Shown here one piece after another: positions 24,373-35,591 of a stretch of DNA of 64,000 nt. A program made the translations under genes and the position numbers. The notes under the pieces are model-generated. The model saw only the letters and a list, made by a program, of their open reading frames with translations, was not told the DNA's origin and searched no databases. The stretch comes from Pristionchus mayeri (taxonomy: Eukaryota; Nematoda; Chromadorea; Rhabditida; Neodiplogasteridae). The stretch covers positions 15,104,984-15,168,983 of the forward strand of contig BTRK01000005.1 of NCBI GenBank assembly GCA_036245805.1, read 5' to 3'. Within the stretch, counting starts at the first letter, position 1. Every line of letters begins with the position of its first letter.

Positions 24373-27300
24373 TTAATTCTTCAATCTCTTCATATTTGTC
24401 AGTCTTTCGTCAAATTTCAGCATTCCTTGATAATAGTCAACGAGATTTTGATGATAGCCTGAAAAGGGTAATATTTTCTACAATATTATTAACTACTGCA
24501 ATTTAACCCACTTTGCTCACTACTAAGGCATCTATTATGGCTTACCCATTTGCATTTCTGGCGAGACGCCATTTGTGAAGTTTTTATTTATGGAATAGTA
24601 GTTCATCAGCTGAGGATCGAGTGGTTTCCAGTCTGAAATGAAGCGGTCCTTTTATTTCTCATTTACCAGAACAAAGAAGAGCAAAATACGAATCTAGTAT
24701 AGGAAAATACGAATCTATAATAGTATAGGAAAAGCGAGAGGGATTCCTTTGATGAAATTAGTAAAGTAAATAGGGTAGACGCGGCTCAGCCATTCCTCAT
24801 TCACATCCTTAAAACTAACAGAATTATGCAAAATGTATTTCTCACAGTTCGCTCGAAGTAAAGTGTAAACGGAGTCAACGAGCGAAGCGGGGCAAAATAA
24901 AAGAATGCTCCGGTCATTTTGCAAACTGTACAGTGATTCTAGCTTCTGACCTTCTCGAATTTGTGTGCACCCATCAAATAGAACAGATCGTCAGCATGCA
25001 TGGAATTGAGAGGATAGTCCAATTGGTAGACGTACACATGGAATGCCAACAGGTTTACGTCGAATTTTCAATTATATTATACTCTCTGAATACACCATTC
25101 CATTTTCTAAACGAACCTTTCCACCAGCCCTCGCCTGTGATTCTGCGAAGAAAGATGTGGTCATGAAGAGTGCTTGAGATAAGGTACTATATCCGGGAAC
25201 TGCAAAAAAGCTATTCCTCGAAAGGATACATTGCTGAAAACCTACCAAACTTGCCCGATTCAGTGTCATTTAAGTACTTCTGAGTAAATTCTCGTTCGTT
25301 TTTTCGCTCCAAGAACAGAAGTTAGCTGCAAAGCAGCGACTTTGTTGATTTTTATAAATATATTTTAAAAATCCGGTGATAAACCTGTTTAACATCGACG
25401 GGCGGTTCAAGCCATTTCCCGTTGCCATACTGAATATCCAGCTCATGCACCACAGTGCCGGTCATTAGGTGCGTGGGCTGGAAAGGAAAATTCTTCAATT
25501 GTGAGAAATGAAATCTTAAAATGGCTGCATGATCAATTTAAATATTTGAGCATAAATTACAAAAATGTCCGCTAATACCCTCGAACTAGTGCCACGATTT
25601 CTGTTCACATAGTGCTATCCAGGTACGGAGAATTCAAAGATAAGGTAACCTACGGGAGAATTGGCAAGTTGACTCATGTGGTTCTTTTGATTTTCTCTGA
25701 GTTCCTTCATGTTGTGGATGGGCATGAGTTCTCCTGCCACTGGTATTCCACTGATGTGCGTGAGAGAGAAGGGATCGGGTCCTCCTACTTCCCATGCACC
25801 TGCCAGGACTTCCCTGAATGGACGAAAAAGTGTATATCGAATTTTTATATTGTTAGTCCGCACTAGAACCTATAGGATGAGAATATTAAAGGACTCTACT
25901 TCAGTAGCTTCACAGTACTGTTAAAAAAATGATGCTGAATTTTTTCGTGCTACAACTGTCAGTTCTAATCGAGAGTTCTCATCCGATTTCATATTTTTGC
26001 GTGATTTCTTGAAAAAAATTGCTTACTCTGCTGTCAAAGATCGTAGACAGTTGACAATTTCTGAACGACATCATTGAATTGAATCAGACTGAGAAAGGAG
26101 GCACTAGATTGGATGAGAACGATGACGTCACGCCGCCTTTGATATATCAAAGGCGGCATGACGTCATACTTCTCATCCGACGTAGTGCCAGAAAGGATGG
26201 AAAGGCGGGAAGGCGGTGAGAACGTATTCAGATTGACTGGATGATTAATGTGAGTAATGGAAGAAAAATTCAATTTCAGTGTAACGAAATCATACTTACT
26301 CCCAAGTGCGCGGCCACTTTCACCGATCGATTCACTTGCTTTGCTTCGTCTTCGAATATGGCCGATGTACTCATGACAATGGCACGAGTGAACAGCGGAA
26401 TCTCTGCAGAGGAACGCGACTGTATCATTTGGACGATATTGTACCATTTTTTCGCGTCACTTCTTCCTATTACTTCATTGTTTCATTTTAGAATGATAAT
26501 TCAACTTCTGTTTTGTATCATAATTTTATGAAATTCCAACACACCTCCAGATTTGTTAATTCCCGGAGAGAAAACGAGGGCCAATACGATCGTCGCTCCG
26601 GTTGAATTTCCCATTACGCAGACCTGTAAGTTCTGTTTGAGTTTCAATTTGACATAAATTGCATTCAGAAATGTGTTTACCTGATTTTTATCTCCTCCAA
26701 ATCTGTGGATCTCTCTGCGGATGAACCGAAGGCTTTCAATAACATCTAAATTTCGTTTTTTTGAAAAAGTTGAGAAAATAAGAGCATAAATATTACATAA
26801 TTTTAAAAATTTACCATGAATAGCAAGATTGGCGGGAAGTGCCTTGTCGTCTCCTAGTGCCATCATTCCGAAGACACCTAGGCGATACCCTACCGTCACC
26901 ATAATCACTCCTGAAAGCAGAATTAGAGCTAAACACGGTGTTTTTGTTGGCATAATTCCAATAGCATTCGCTCAAATAGCTTCTCGGGTGAGAGGATATA
27001 GCTAATATAAGGATGCTGAATGTGTCCCATACGAAATGAGCAAAAATATGGTGATTTGAGCAGCAACCTCACCCTGCATAGCAAAATTCGAAATAAGAGT
27101 CTCGTCGGGAAACTCCGAAGTTCCTCCAAATAGTGCAGATCCTCCATGGACATACACAACGACTGGGCAAGAGGCGTTCGACTGGAGGTGAATCACTGTC
27201 TCATATTCATCTAATTATCGATTTCCCACCTCTCTGCACTGTATCGATGTGTAGATATTGAGAGTGAGGCAGTCTTCCGAAAGAGCTCTCCCACCTCCAC

Positions 27301-27784
27301 TCCAGAAGGCGTCATGCTGAGCACAGGCTGGCCCGAAACTGAAAGGAGAGTTCTCTATTCCCAGCTTTTACCTCGGTTAACGAATAAAAAAAACAAAAAC
27401 AAAAATTCTCTAAGATGGGAAGCTCACAGAAATCGTGCCACGTAAAAATCAGGAGGGGGTGCGTACTCAAATTTATAAAAAAAATCTGTCACAGTCTCAC
27501 AATGTTCCATCCAGAGTGTAATTCCAACTCTCCGGAGGTACTGGTTTTGACCATCTCCTTCGTCCAATCGGAGCTGCTGCGTATGGAATTTTCTGAAGAT
27601 CGATGATATTGATTTCTAAATTTAGCAACACCAATCGATATTCAAAATTGCCCACCTTGAATATTTCTCCAATGAAACCACTCTGAGTTCGATATTCGTA
27701 CCCTCTCACTGCGCCGTAGGAAGTGTGGAGGGAAGAATCTGGCAGACGTGTTAAGTGGAAGAAGGAGAAGGAGAAGTACAACAT
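24373..27784 (-). CDS. Type-B carboxylesterase (about 540 aa)
   Basis: Exons from 5' to 3' on the minus strand: 27656-27784, 27501-27592, 27230-27338, 27073-27181, 26815-26910, 26681-26745, 26545-26623, 26296-26403, 26027-26060, 25654-25813, 25385-25477, 25246-25279, 25117-25199, 24951-25037, ~24727-24806, 24546-24632, 24373-24458. Alpha/beta-hydrolase marks run in family order: TSYGAVRGYEYRTQSGF, KIPYAAAPIG, EDCLTLNIYT, oxyanion VYVHGGSA, the nucleophile in GNSTG (usually GESAG), NCLRSLTAEE, and catalytic His in SMHADDLFYLMG. Serine and histidine of the triad are visible; the acid is probably Glu in TGTVVHEL. Such enzymes hydrolyse carboxylic esters, usually secreted or in the ER lumen. Oddities: the exon starting at 25037 lacks an AG acceptor, the donor near 24727 is unclear, and a good signal peptide lies in another frame at the start. 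It may be functional, polymorphic or decaying. Confidence 0.8.
26100..26189. mobile_element. 90-bp palindromic MITE with 8-bp target-site duplication (hAT-like)
   Basis: The element is almost a perfect palindrome: GGCACTAGATTGGATGAGAA to TTCTCATCCGACGTAGTGCC, centred on TTTGATATATCAAA, with TGACGTCA on each arm. It is bounded by identical AGAAAGGA at 26092-26099 and 26190-26197. Eight-base duplications are characteristic of hAT transposases. It lies in an intron of the carboxylesterase gene, about 30 bp from the next exon (26027-26060). Confidence 0.8.
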
Positions 27785-28411
27785 GAGATGTCATCGAGTG
27801 GTTTGACTGGGGATCGAATGCGTGTGAGAGGCTGACATCTATCGGTTTGGGTCGGGGAAGATAAGAGAGTTCAATGGATTCAGTGACGATGATAAGAAGC
27901 GGTTTGCTGATAAGAAAGGAGAGCTGCACTTGATGACATGAATAGAAAGAGCACCACTTTGCAGGGGACGGAGGAGTAAAGAAGATCAAATTTTAAGAAT
28001 TTCTACGTTTTTCATATCTTCTAGCCTTTTGTGGGAGGGCTGGGTGGTAGTGGAATGAGTGGTCGCACACCTCTGCCCACTATGAGCCCAGATGTGCGGG
28101 GCTCAGCAGATATGAAAAATCATTTCGCAAGGCAAGCATGGGCAAGGGAAGTGCAAGCATGCTACTGATAAATGATCGACCTTTGTTAGAAAGACGAAAT
28201 TGAGACAGTGTCATATGAGTAGCGACCGCAAGGTGGTCAACTGAATTGGCCTGTCAGTGTCTTGTATGAGCCTAATGTATGTCTCGAGGAGGTCATACTT
28301 TTTACCGTGTGTCGTTATATGCTGATTATTGCATGTCTATACATGTACCGTATTACTTTGTCTTTTCTTCATTCTCGCTATTACGTAATTTTATGAAAAA
28401 TACAAAAGTCT

Positions 28412-28478
28412 GCGTGTCATTGCATAATATTATAAATATACATAATATACATAATGGACACGTCATCAAATAGTTAAT
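28412..28478 (+). promoter_or_regulatory. Conserved promoter block of secreted-family gene A
   Basis: Contains GTGTCATTGCATAATATTAT, TATAAATATA and GACACGTCATCAAATAG followed by TTAATCCC. The same block, in matching orientation relative to the gene, lies upstream of C, D, E and F. The shared core is TTGATGACGTGTC. Confidence 0.6.
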
Positions 28479-28595
28479 CCCTTGTTCGTTGTTATTCTCT
28501 CCCTCTTCTCCATTCATTCCCTTCACTCAGCCTCGTCTGAAGAGGTTGTTTCCCCACCTTCTCTTTCCTTTTCCCTTCATTTTCGTAACCAAGAG

Positions 28596-29288
28596 ATGAA
28601 GTTTATCGTGTTGATCTTCGCGCTGGTTGTGAGCTGCATTGGCCGAGTCTGTATTTCATTGATTTTATTGATTAATTAAATTCGAATTTCAGCCTTCGCC
28701 CCCTTCCATGACCATCGAAGGCACACTCTCGTGTCCTTCTCGCTTCAAGTCGCGAGTCAACATCTGGGTAAGCTTGGCTACCGGGGTATGACATTTCAAT
28801 TCATCCTTAAACTTTTCAGAAGAACTTCTTCGGCTCTCTTGATGGCCAGATCCGTGTAAGTTCCGCGGTTCCGTTCTACTTTATCGATACCGTTGCAGAC
28901 TTACTTCGGTGGCTCGAGGAATGTTTCGAACAGCTATCAAAATCGTTTCAGCTTCTATAAAGTGAGATAAAAGAAGACTGAATCGGCAGTTTGAATCGAA
29001 CTGTTCCAGGATTTCCACGCTCATAGCGAGTTAAAATACCTCGGGAACCTCGTCGCCACTGTTGAGCATACCTGCGGAACAGGTGAATAGATAAAAAATT
29101 ATTAATTTAATTTTTAAAATATTCACTTTACAGACTACGCATGTGTTTGCAAGGATCTCGGCGACGCCCGCGCATACAGGACGAGCGACGCTTATCGTCG
29201 TGCATCTACAGTCTCCGTCGATCTGAGCGACGCCCACCTCAAATATTGTGATAAGTGCGACAAGGTGAAGAACTTGGGAAGAGAGTAG
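28596..29288 (+). CDS. Small secreted six-cysteine protein, gene A (150 aa)
   Basis: Six exons: 28596-28646, 28693-28767, 28820-28855, 28899-28961, 29010-29082, 29134-29288 (TAG), in one frame. The first exon is a complete signal peptide (MKFIVLIFALVVSCIG). The mature chain has MTIEGTLSCPSRFKSRVNIW, FGGSRNVSNSYQNRF, VATVEHTCGT, YACVCKDL and LKYCDKCDKVKN. The cysteine pattern is one early Cys (LSCP), then TCG, CVC and YCDxC, suggesting three disulfides. The EGTLSC..V.IW start and the EHTC segment vaguely recall the nematode transthyretin-like family, but the CVC and CDxC tail does not, so I leave the family open. Probably extracellular. AATAAA lies just after the stop. A is most like D and E. 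Confidence 0.8.
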
Positions 29289-29984
29289 TGAATAAAGTAC
29301 TTCGACAGTTCTGATTTGCATGAATTAATATCTTTAAGAAATCGTAAGACTCTTCCTGAGTTTTTGAACTAGATATCGCAAGATCGAAAAAAACTCAGGT
29401 CGTAGAATTTTATCCTTTTTCAATTTCGCCGTGCCTCGTTCACAACTCCAGAGTCTCCAGCCTACCCTCGCTGCTGGTCCTTGTAAGGAACGAGTGAAAG
29501 AAGAGAATCGAAACCAATCGATAATAGAGTTGTCTATCCGAAATTCAGTTCGCAATTCCGCATTGATTTGCATTCCCATTTCCCTTTTCGCAATTCGGGC
29601 GAGCCGGTCTATTTTTCGCAATCACTTCGCAATTTTTGCGGTGATTGCGAAAAAAGAAACTGTATTTGACACACGAAACATAACTCACCACTCGTTTTAA
29701 ACTGAACGAACTCTTCAACCCGTCGAGGGGAGAGAAGGTGGAATGAAATCAAATTGATTGCGAAATTGCGAAAGATTGCGAAATGCACGTTTTCGGATTC
29801 AAATTGAGAGAGGTTCGACCGCATTGCGAAATGATTGAATTGAGGAATGAAAAAATATGAGTTTCGCATTTCGAATAGACAACCCTAATCGATATATTCG
29901 TAGTTTCATGTTATGCTTCATTGCAAATTAGTGAAAGAGAGAAACGCTTTATTCGTTCATCTCCCCTGGTCATCTTCCCTTTCT

Positions 29985-30652
29985 TCAGTACAGCGGTCCT
30001 CCCCACCACACGGGCGCATAATCGCACAAATCGCAGTGCTTCAGCTGCGTATTTTCCAGCTCGATCCTTCCCAGATCCTCGTAGAAGGGTTTGTTGTTCC
30101 CGATGCCAAGATGCTTGCACACGCAGCCTGCAATTAGCCAATTAATACACTAACTAATTAATGCTAAAAATGAAGAAACGAACCCTTTCCGCAAGTGTTC
30201 TCGATGGTGAGAACGAAGTAGTGATCGAGTAGGAAGCTCGGCCACTTTGGAGCCTCAAGTATTCAAAATGGATCGAGAAAACGTGTTTTGAAAAGTAGTC
30301 ATCAATAATTTTTTCACCGGTTTCTAAATGCGAAAATAGTGTTGCTGACGGGAATCCTGAATGAGATGGACTCGATTATCGCCCCTCGATGATGCAGCCA
30401 ACCTGCTGTTCCTCTGCATACGGGTCAAGATCAGTCGTATCCTGGGATTAACATTTTTTTAATTTATAAAAACTATATATGTATTAACCCAGATGGCAAG
30501 ACGAGACTTGAATGGCGTAGGGCAGGAGAGCGATCCTTTAACGGTCACAAAAGGGGGAGACTGAATAAAGAAGTAAATAAATGAAAGATTAATATACGAA
30601 CTCTGCCAATGCAGCTCGCAATGAACATGAAAATCAGCTGGCCAAACTTCAT
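29985..30652 (-). pseudogene. Secreted-family gene B, interrupted by a stop codon
   Basis: Exons 30602-30652, 30489-30560, 30403-30441, 30318-30356, 30184-30253, 29985-30127 (TGA) correspond one to one with those of gene C. The signal peptide exon (MKFGQLIFMFIASCIG), VKGSLSCPTPFKS, TIENTCGKG and CVCKHLGIGNNKPF are intact. Exon 4 reads through to an in-frame TAG at 30324-30326 where gene C has TCG (Ser), and it also lacks about ten residues found in C and F. Read as drawn, the product would stop near residue 64, before four of the six cysteines. Use of an earlier GT in exon 4 could bypass the stop. Its 5' flank is diverged from the other copies. Confidence 0.65.
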
Positions 30653-31086
30653 CTTTTGATTGCTGAAATTAAAAAAATGTTGCTGAAATAAAAAAATGAA
30701 GGGACAATGGATGAATATGAGGAGTAGACAACCCTTCAGACGAGGTAGAGTGAAGAAAATGAATGGAGAATGGGGAAAAGAGACGTGAGAAACGAGAGAT
30801 GGAAATGGCGAAAAGGAGAAAAAAATCGAATAGGGGAAGTTTATGTGAAAGTTACCAAAATTCACTTTTATGGAATAAATAGAGAAAGAAATATCAGAAA
30901 ATTGGGAAGCACACAAGCTCGCGAAGAAGCATATGCACAAACATTTCCATATCGTTCGATATGAGAAGTGATTTTTTCAGTAACTGTGACACTTCCATTC
31001 ACTTGTGAGAGCACAATAGGAAATTGTAAAGAGTGAAATAACATAAGCAAACAATAGTATGTAGCGTGTTAGTTTCGATTTATAAA

Positions 31087-32253
31087 ACAAAAGTCTCAAC
31101 ATCTACAAAGATGACGGAAGCCGTCTTCATGGTCATTTCCTCGAAAATCCGATTTTTCGATCAAGAAATCGATTGTTTGACCATCACATATGTGAAATAC
31201 AATGGTTTTTATTTCAAATATGGATTCTACGCATCAAATTAGGGGGTGTTTATGTTGATAAATTTTCATATCTCTGTCCTTGGACTATCGATTTACTATA
31301 TGCGATTCTCGACTTTCCGGGACTTGGTTATTTTTTGAATGATTTCGTTTTTTTTGATCATATCTCAGTTCAACGTGGTCCAATCGAGCACTCAAAAAAT
31401 GCAATCGGTAGCTCTCCACAAGGCCTACAAATTCGACTTAGTCCTTACAATCGTTAAAATTTTTCGTTTTCAAGTTATTTTACGAAAACTGTCGAAATCA
31501 TGACAATTTGAGATATTTCTGCAACAAACATCGTATGAAAAGCAATTCCATACTTGTACTTCATCTCAACAATGTTTTGGGTCATTTATGATCATGTTTC
31601 AAGCCATTTACCGGGGGACAGACCCGAAGAAACTCTTACATTATCCTATAACAATTGAATTGTGAAGAGCATTCCTCCATTTTAGAACAAAAGGGAGATG
31701 TGCAGGAAGAAATATACACAAATTTGAGCGGCAATTGCATGAAACATGATCATAAATGTCCCAAAACATTGTTGAGATGAAGTACAAGTATGAAATTGCT
31801 TTTCATACGATGTTTGTTGCAGAAATATCTCAAATTGTCATGATTTCGACAGTTTTCGTAAAATAACTTGAAAACGAAAAATTTTAACGATTGTAAGGAC
31901 TAAGTCGAATTTGTAGGCCTTGTGGAGAGCTACCGATTGCATTTTTTGAGTGCTCGATTGGACCACGTTGAACTGAGATATGATCAAAAAAACGAAATCA
32001 TTCAAAAAATAACCAAGTCCCGGAAAGTCGAGAATCGCATATAGTAAATCGATAGTCCAAGGACAGAGATATGAAAATTTATCAACATAAACACCCCCTA
32101 ATTTGATGCGTAGAATCCATATTTGAAATAAAAACCATTGTATTTCACATATGTGATGGTCAAACAATCGATTTCTTGATCGAAAAATCGGATTTTCGAG
32201 GAAATGACCATGAAGACGGCTTCCGTCATCTTTGTAGATGTTGAGACTTTTGT
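31087..32253. mobile_element. 1.17-kb foldback element
   Basis: Two arms of about 505 bp (31087-31592 and 31742-32253) are near-identical inverted copies, starting ACAAAAGTCTCAACATCTAC and ending with its complement. The central loop of about 150 bp holds a few unique bases. The two ORFs here (31173-31457 + and 31838-32284 -) encode the same peptide only because the arms mirror each other. There is no transposase and no clear target duplication. It lies between genes B and C of the secreted cluster. Confidence 0.8.
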
Positions 32254-32583
32254 AGAACATATCAAGACGAGTAAAATGCTGCAAAAAAAAGTACGCTGTA
32301 CGATCAAAATTGAGCGACTTATGCTTCTAGTAGCAGGTAGATCACAAAAATCGATAATGAGCAGATTTGACCAAATCAAGTGGATGGACCTTAGTCTAGC
32401 CCCCAATAGTGTCGACCAACCAAGTCAGAACGACAAAATAGTCGGTGACACAAAATATTTTCTAGTAGCAAAAGCGACTCGTTTTCCTACACTTTTACAG
32501 GAGACCCGTGTTATGCTCAACGGGAAAGGACTGAACGAGCGAAACGCTTTATTCGTCCTCCACTCCTGGTCTCCTCTTTCTTC

Positions 32584-33289
32584 TCACAGTTTTCCTCCCC
32601 ACTCGGCAGCATAATCACACATATCGCAGCGTTTCAGCTGCGTCTTTTCCATCTCGATCGTTCCCAAATCCTCGTGGAAGGGTTTGTTGTTCCCGATGTC
32701 GAGTTCCTTGCATACGCAGCCTGCAATTATACAATTAATACAATAAATAAAATATGAATAAATAAAAAAAGAGTAAACTAACTCTTTCCGCACGTGTTCT
32801 CGATGGTAAGAACGAAGTATTGATCGAGCCAGACGCCCGACGACTCGGGAGCCTCAAATGGCCACAATTGGCACATAACGCCATTTTCGAATACATCAGA
32901 GTGAATACACCTCAATATAATTTCTCACCGGTTCCGAGATGCGAAAATCGTGATGATGGCGTTGGGCAACCGTGTAATTTCTAGACTTGGGCGAATCCTC
33001 AAACATAGGGACTCGATTGACATTCTTCGATGCAGCTAACCTGTCGTTCCTCTGCATACGGGTCAAGATCAGTCGAATCCTGTAACATAAAATGCAAGAT
33101 TTATATAACATATTATGCAAATTCACCCAGAGAGAAACGCGAAACTTGAATGACGTAGGGCAGGAGAGCGTTCCCTTAATGCTCATCGAAAAGGGTGACT
33201 GAAAAAAAGGAGTAAAAAGGAAAGAACAATATGCGAACTCTGCCAATGGAGCCGCCAATCAGCACGAAAATCAGCACGATAAACTTCAT
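32584..33289 (-). CDS. Small secreted six-cysteine protein, gene C (145 aa)
   Basis: Exons 33239-33289, 33127-33198, 33041-33079, 32929-32997, 32783-32852, 32584-32720 (TGA) give one clean frame. The signal peptide exon is MKFIVLIFVLIGGSIG. Then come MSIKGTLSCPTSFKFRVSLW, DSTDLDPYAEERQ, a His-rich YTVAQRHHHDFRISEP, YFVLTIENTCGKS, CVCKELDIGNNKPF and LKRCDMCDYAAEW. The six-cysteine pattern matches gene A, but the middle exons differ, placing C with B and F in a second subfamily. The His-His-His stretch could bind metal, which is a guess. An AATAAA signal lies about 30 nt past the stop. Confidence 0.8.
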
Positions 33290-33419
33290 CTCTTGGTTGC
33301 TGAAAGGAAGAAGATGAAGGGAAAATGGTTGGAGAAGGGGAGGAACCAACCTCTTCAGACGAGGCTGAGTGAAGGGAATGAATGGAGAAGAGGGAGAGAA
33401 TAACAACGAACAAGGGGAT

Positions 33420-33496
33420 TAAATATTTGATGACGTGTCCATTTTGAAATATTATGCAATGCCACGTACACTTTTCTGTTCTTTATAAAATCACAT
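33420..33496 (-). promoter_or_regulatory. Conserved promoter block of secreted-family gene C
   Basis: Reads TTTGATGACGTGTCC and ATATTATGCAATGCCACGT on the forward strand, the same order as upstream of D, E and F, with TTTATAAAG-like sequence at its far end. Confidence 0.55.
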
Positions 33497-33559
33497 ATTA
33501 ACGAACGAGTTCTTGCGATATCTTCAAGAAGTATAAAATACGCAAATATACGAGTTGCC

Positions 33560-34640
33560 AAAATGTTCGTAAAGATGTCGTACGAGTTTTCGAATTACAA
33601 CCCTTACTATAAACTGAAAGCTTTTTGTGTTTGGCGCTTTCGATTCGAACGGGATTTTGATAGTTGGTGTGGAATCAAGATACAAGATCATTACACGAAA
33701 AAGGTTTCAGAAATTTCCAGCAGAAATTTTTTTATGACCACAAATATGGTGTTGGTCTGTCCGTCCGTCTACCGTAACCTGGGTATGGCGTTGGGTCAGA
33801 TGGTGTGTCAGACTCATGATTGCATCAAAAGATCGTTGCAAAACATCCATACCGTACTCCTACCGTAACCGAAAGCTACCGTAACCCAGTTCGCTGGGTC
33901 ATACGTTGGGTCAGATTCATGATTTCGTCGGAGGATGGATGGAAAACATCAATACCGAAATATTGCAGTAACCGAAAGCTACTGTAACATGTGGCGTTAT
34001 GTCGTATGATCGATCAGATTTATGATTTCGTTGTTCAATCGAAGCAACACGTAGATGCCGCATCCTTGCCATAAGCTCTAGCGTTTGGTGGGGCGCGACG
34101 AGAGAACCGTGATTTTGCCGGCATTTTTGTAATCAATCATGCACAATTTTCTGTGAGATGGGCGTAGTTGCCCACTAGTTGCTTAGACAATAAATCTCAT
34201 TAAGAGACATTCCACGAGAAAACGTACCTTTTGGGAGGGGTCGACGGATGGCTTTTTTGAAACCCCCCTCAATATTTTGCTGGTGAAGTTCTCATACCGA
34301 GTGCTGATATTTGTGAAGAGGAGACGGGTCCCCTCTTAATCGTCGATTATCTGTGAATTTAATTAAGTAATAATATCAATTTATGGTTTCCAATAACCAC
34401 TACAGTGTTTTCGAATTTAATCGTTCCGCTCGTATTAGCAGTACACATACTTAGTTTACTCTCTAGTAGGCCGTACTAGTATATTCTTTGTTTTCGAAAT
34501 ATTTTAGGCGGTTGTTTCTTCTTGCTTGTTTTTCCCGTGATTGATTGTTGTTTTTGCCTTTGTTTTTATATAAATCTTTCGATTAATTAATTGCATCGTC
34601 TCGAATATTGAAACGGTTTGGAGCCGTAGATTTATCTTGA
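33560..34640. repeat. Dispersed repeat fragments and unclassified insertion
   Basis: 33720-34030 contains the same words as the large repeat field at 50.3-53.7 kb: GTCCGTCTACCGTAACC, GGCGTTGGGTCAGA, CAGACTCATGATT and ATCGTTGCAAAACAT. 34140-34180 has GGGCGTAGTTGCCCACTAGT, the other end of that family. 34200-34640 is AT-rich sequence that I cannot classify. Confidence 0.5.
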
Positions 34641-34989
34641 CTCTGTCTTTATTTCTTGTTCTGTCTTGTTGAAAAGCGAGCTCCACATAAGGTGCGGCTC
34701 GTCAGAGTGTCTCCACATAAGGTGCGGACATTCTGTGTTGTTCTTTCGCCGGTGTGTCACTCCGCATACGGCGCGGTGACTAGATCCGAGACCTGGAATT
34801 GTAATTGCGTTGGGTCCGCCGGAGGCTATTGTCAATTATTTTTCTGCAGACTCGGGTCGCCGGGTATCAAGCAGCATCGAGGAAGGTTCGCTCGGGAGAG
34901 CTTCGGGAGTCACGCTTCTCTCAAGTCCAGGAGGATCAGCCGATCGCGAACGGTTGGTTCAACTTGACGAAATTGTCACGGCAGCTCAA
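34641..34989. other. Unclassified insertion that truncates gene D
   Basis: Sequence with two copies of CTCCACATAAGGTGCGG and a distinct, GC-richer composition. It ends abruptly inside exon 5 of gene D, where homology to the secreted family begins at about 34990. It could be the end of a retroelement, but I see no proven LTR, primer-binding site or ORF. Confidence 0.35.
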
Positions 34990-35591
34990 TGGTGAGGAAA
35001 CGGCCCCTGAGGTACTCGAACATTCCTCCTTCTCCTTCATGATCGCGGAAACGCTGGAAAAGTCCAAGTCAATTGCCGATTCCTTCTGCTTGTTTCTCAC
35101 TTTATAGAGTCCGAAAATGTCTTGATGGCCGTTCGAAACATTCCACGAGCTGCTGAAGTTATCCTGCAACGGCAAATTGACAGAAGCTCCTAGTAGCGCG
35201 GAGCTTACACTGCCGCCATCATTAGTCTTGTCGAATTGGGTACCAGTGTTCTGCAATGCAGATGGTTGTATTACTGCTAACTCATCTGAGTCATTTTTGT
35301 TGCGCTCCCTCATCGGAAAGAGATAACGTGAGGATTACTCAGATTTCTATCGAACGAGCAGTAGGACTAATCTACTCTGTTACAATTGTATTCCTGGGTA
35401 AGCATACCCAGGAGTTAACTCGCGACTTGAAGCGTAGGGCAGGAGAGCATTCCGTCAACGGTCACAGAAGGTAATGGCTGAAGAAATTAGAGTAAAGAAA
35501 GGAACAATGAATAAGCATGCTCTCCTGCCCTATTCATAATCGATCCAATGCAGCTCGCTATCAGCACGGAAATCAGCACGATAAACTTCAT
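34990..35591 (-). pseudogene. Secreted-family gene D, frameshifted and 3'-truncated
   Basis: The signal peptide exon (ATG at 35591) and parts of exons 2 to 5 are recognisable. In exon 2 the CCTACGCTTCAAGTC stretch lacks two bases relative to gene E (CCTTCTCGCTTCAAGTC), shifting the frame. Exon 3 (NTGTQFDKTNDGG), exon 4 (NFSSSWNVSNGHQDIFGLYK) and the start of exon 5 survive. Exon 5 breaks off after LTIE, where unrelated sequence begins. The final exon with CVC and CDxC is missing. The first exon also lacks the usual GGCAG|GTTCG donor context. Confidence 0.75.

Noticed and set aside
26027..26403. Apparent frameshift between two carboxylesterase exons around 26300
   Set aside because: The donor gtatga at 26295, four bases beyond the strong-looking gtaagt, restores the frame into IVNCLRSLTAEE, so no frameshift is needed.
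28596..29288. Calling gene A a transthyretin-like (TTR) family member outright
   Set aside because: Only the EGTLSC..V.IW start and EHTC segment are reminiscent. The CVC and CDxC tail is not part of the usual pattern, so the family is left open.
31173..32284. Two long ORFs encoding nearly the same 94- to 148-aa peptide on opposite strands
   Set aside because: They are mirror images created by the inverted repeat. The sequence is AT-rich and has no protein-like conservation beyond the DNA identity.
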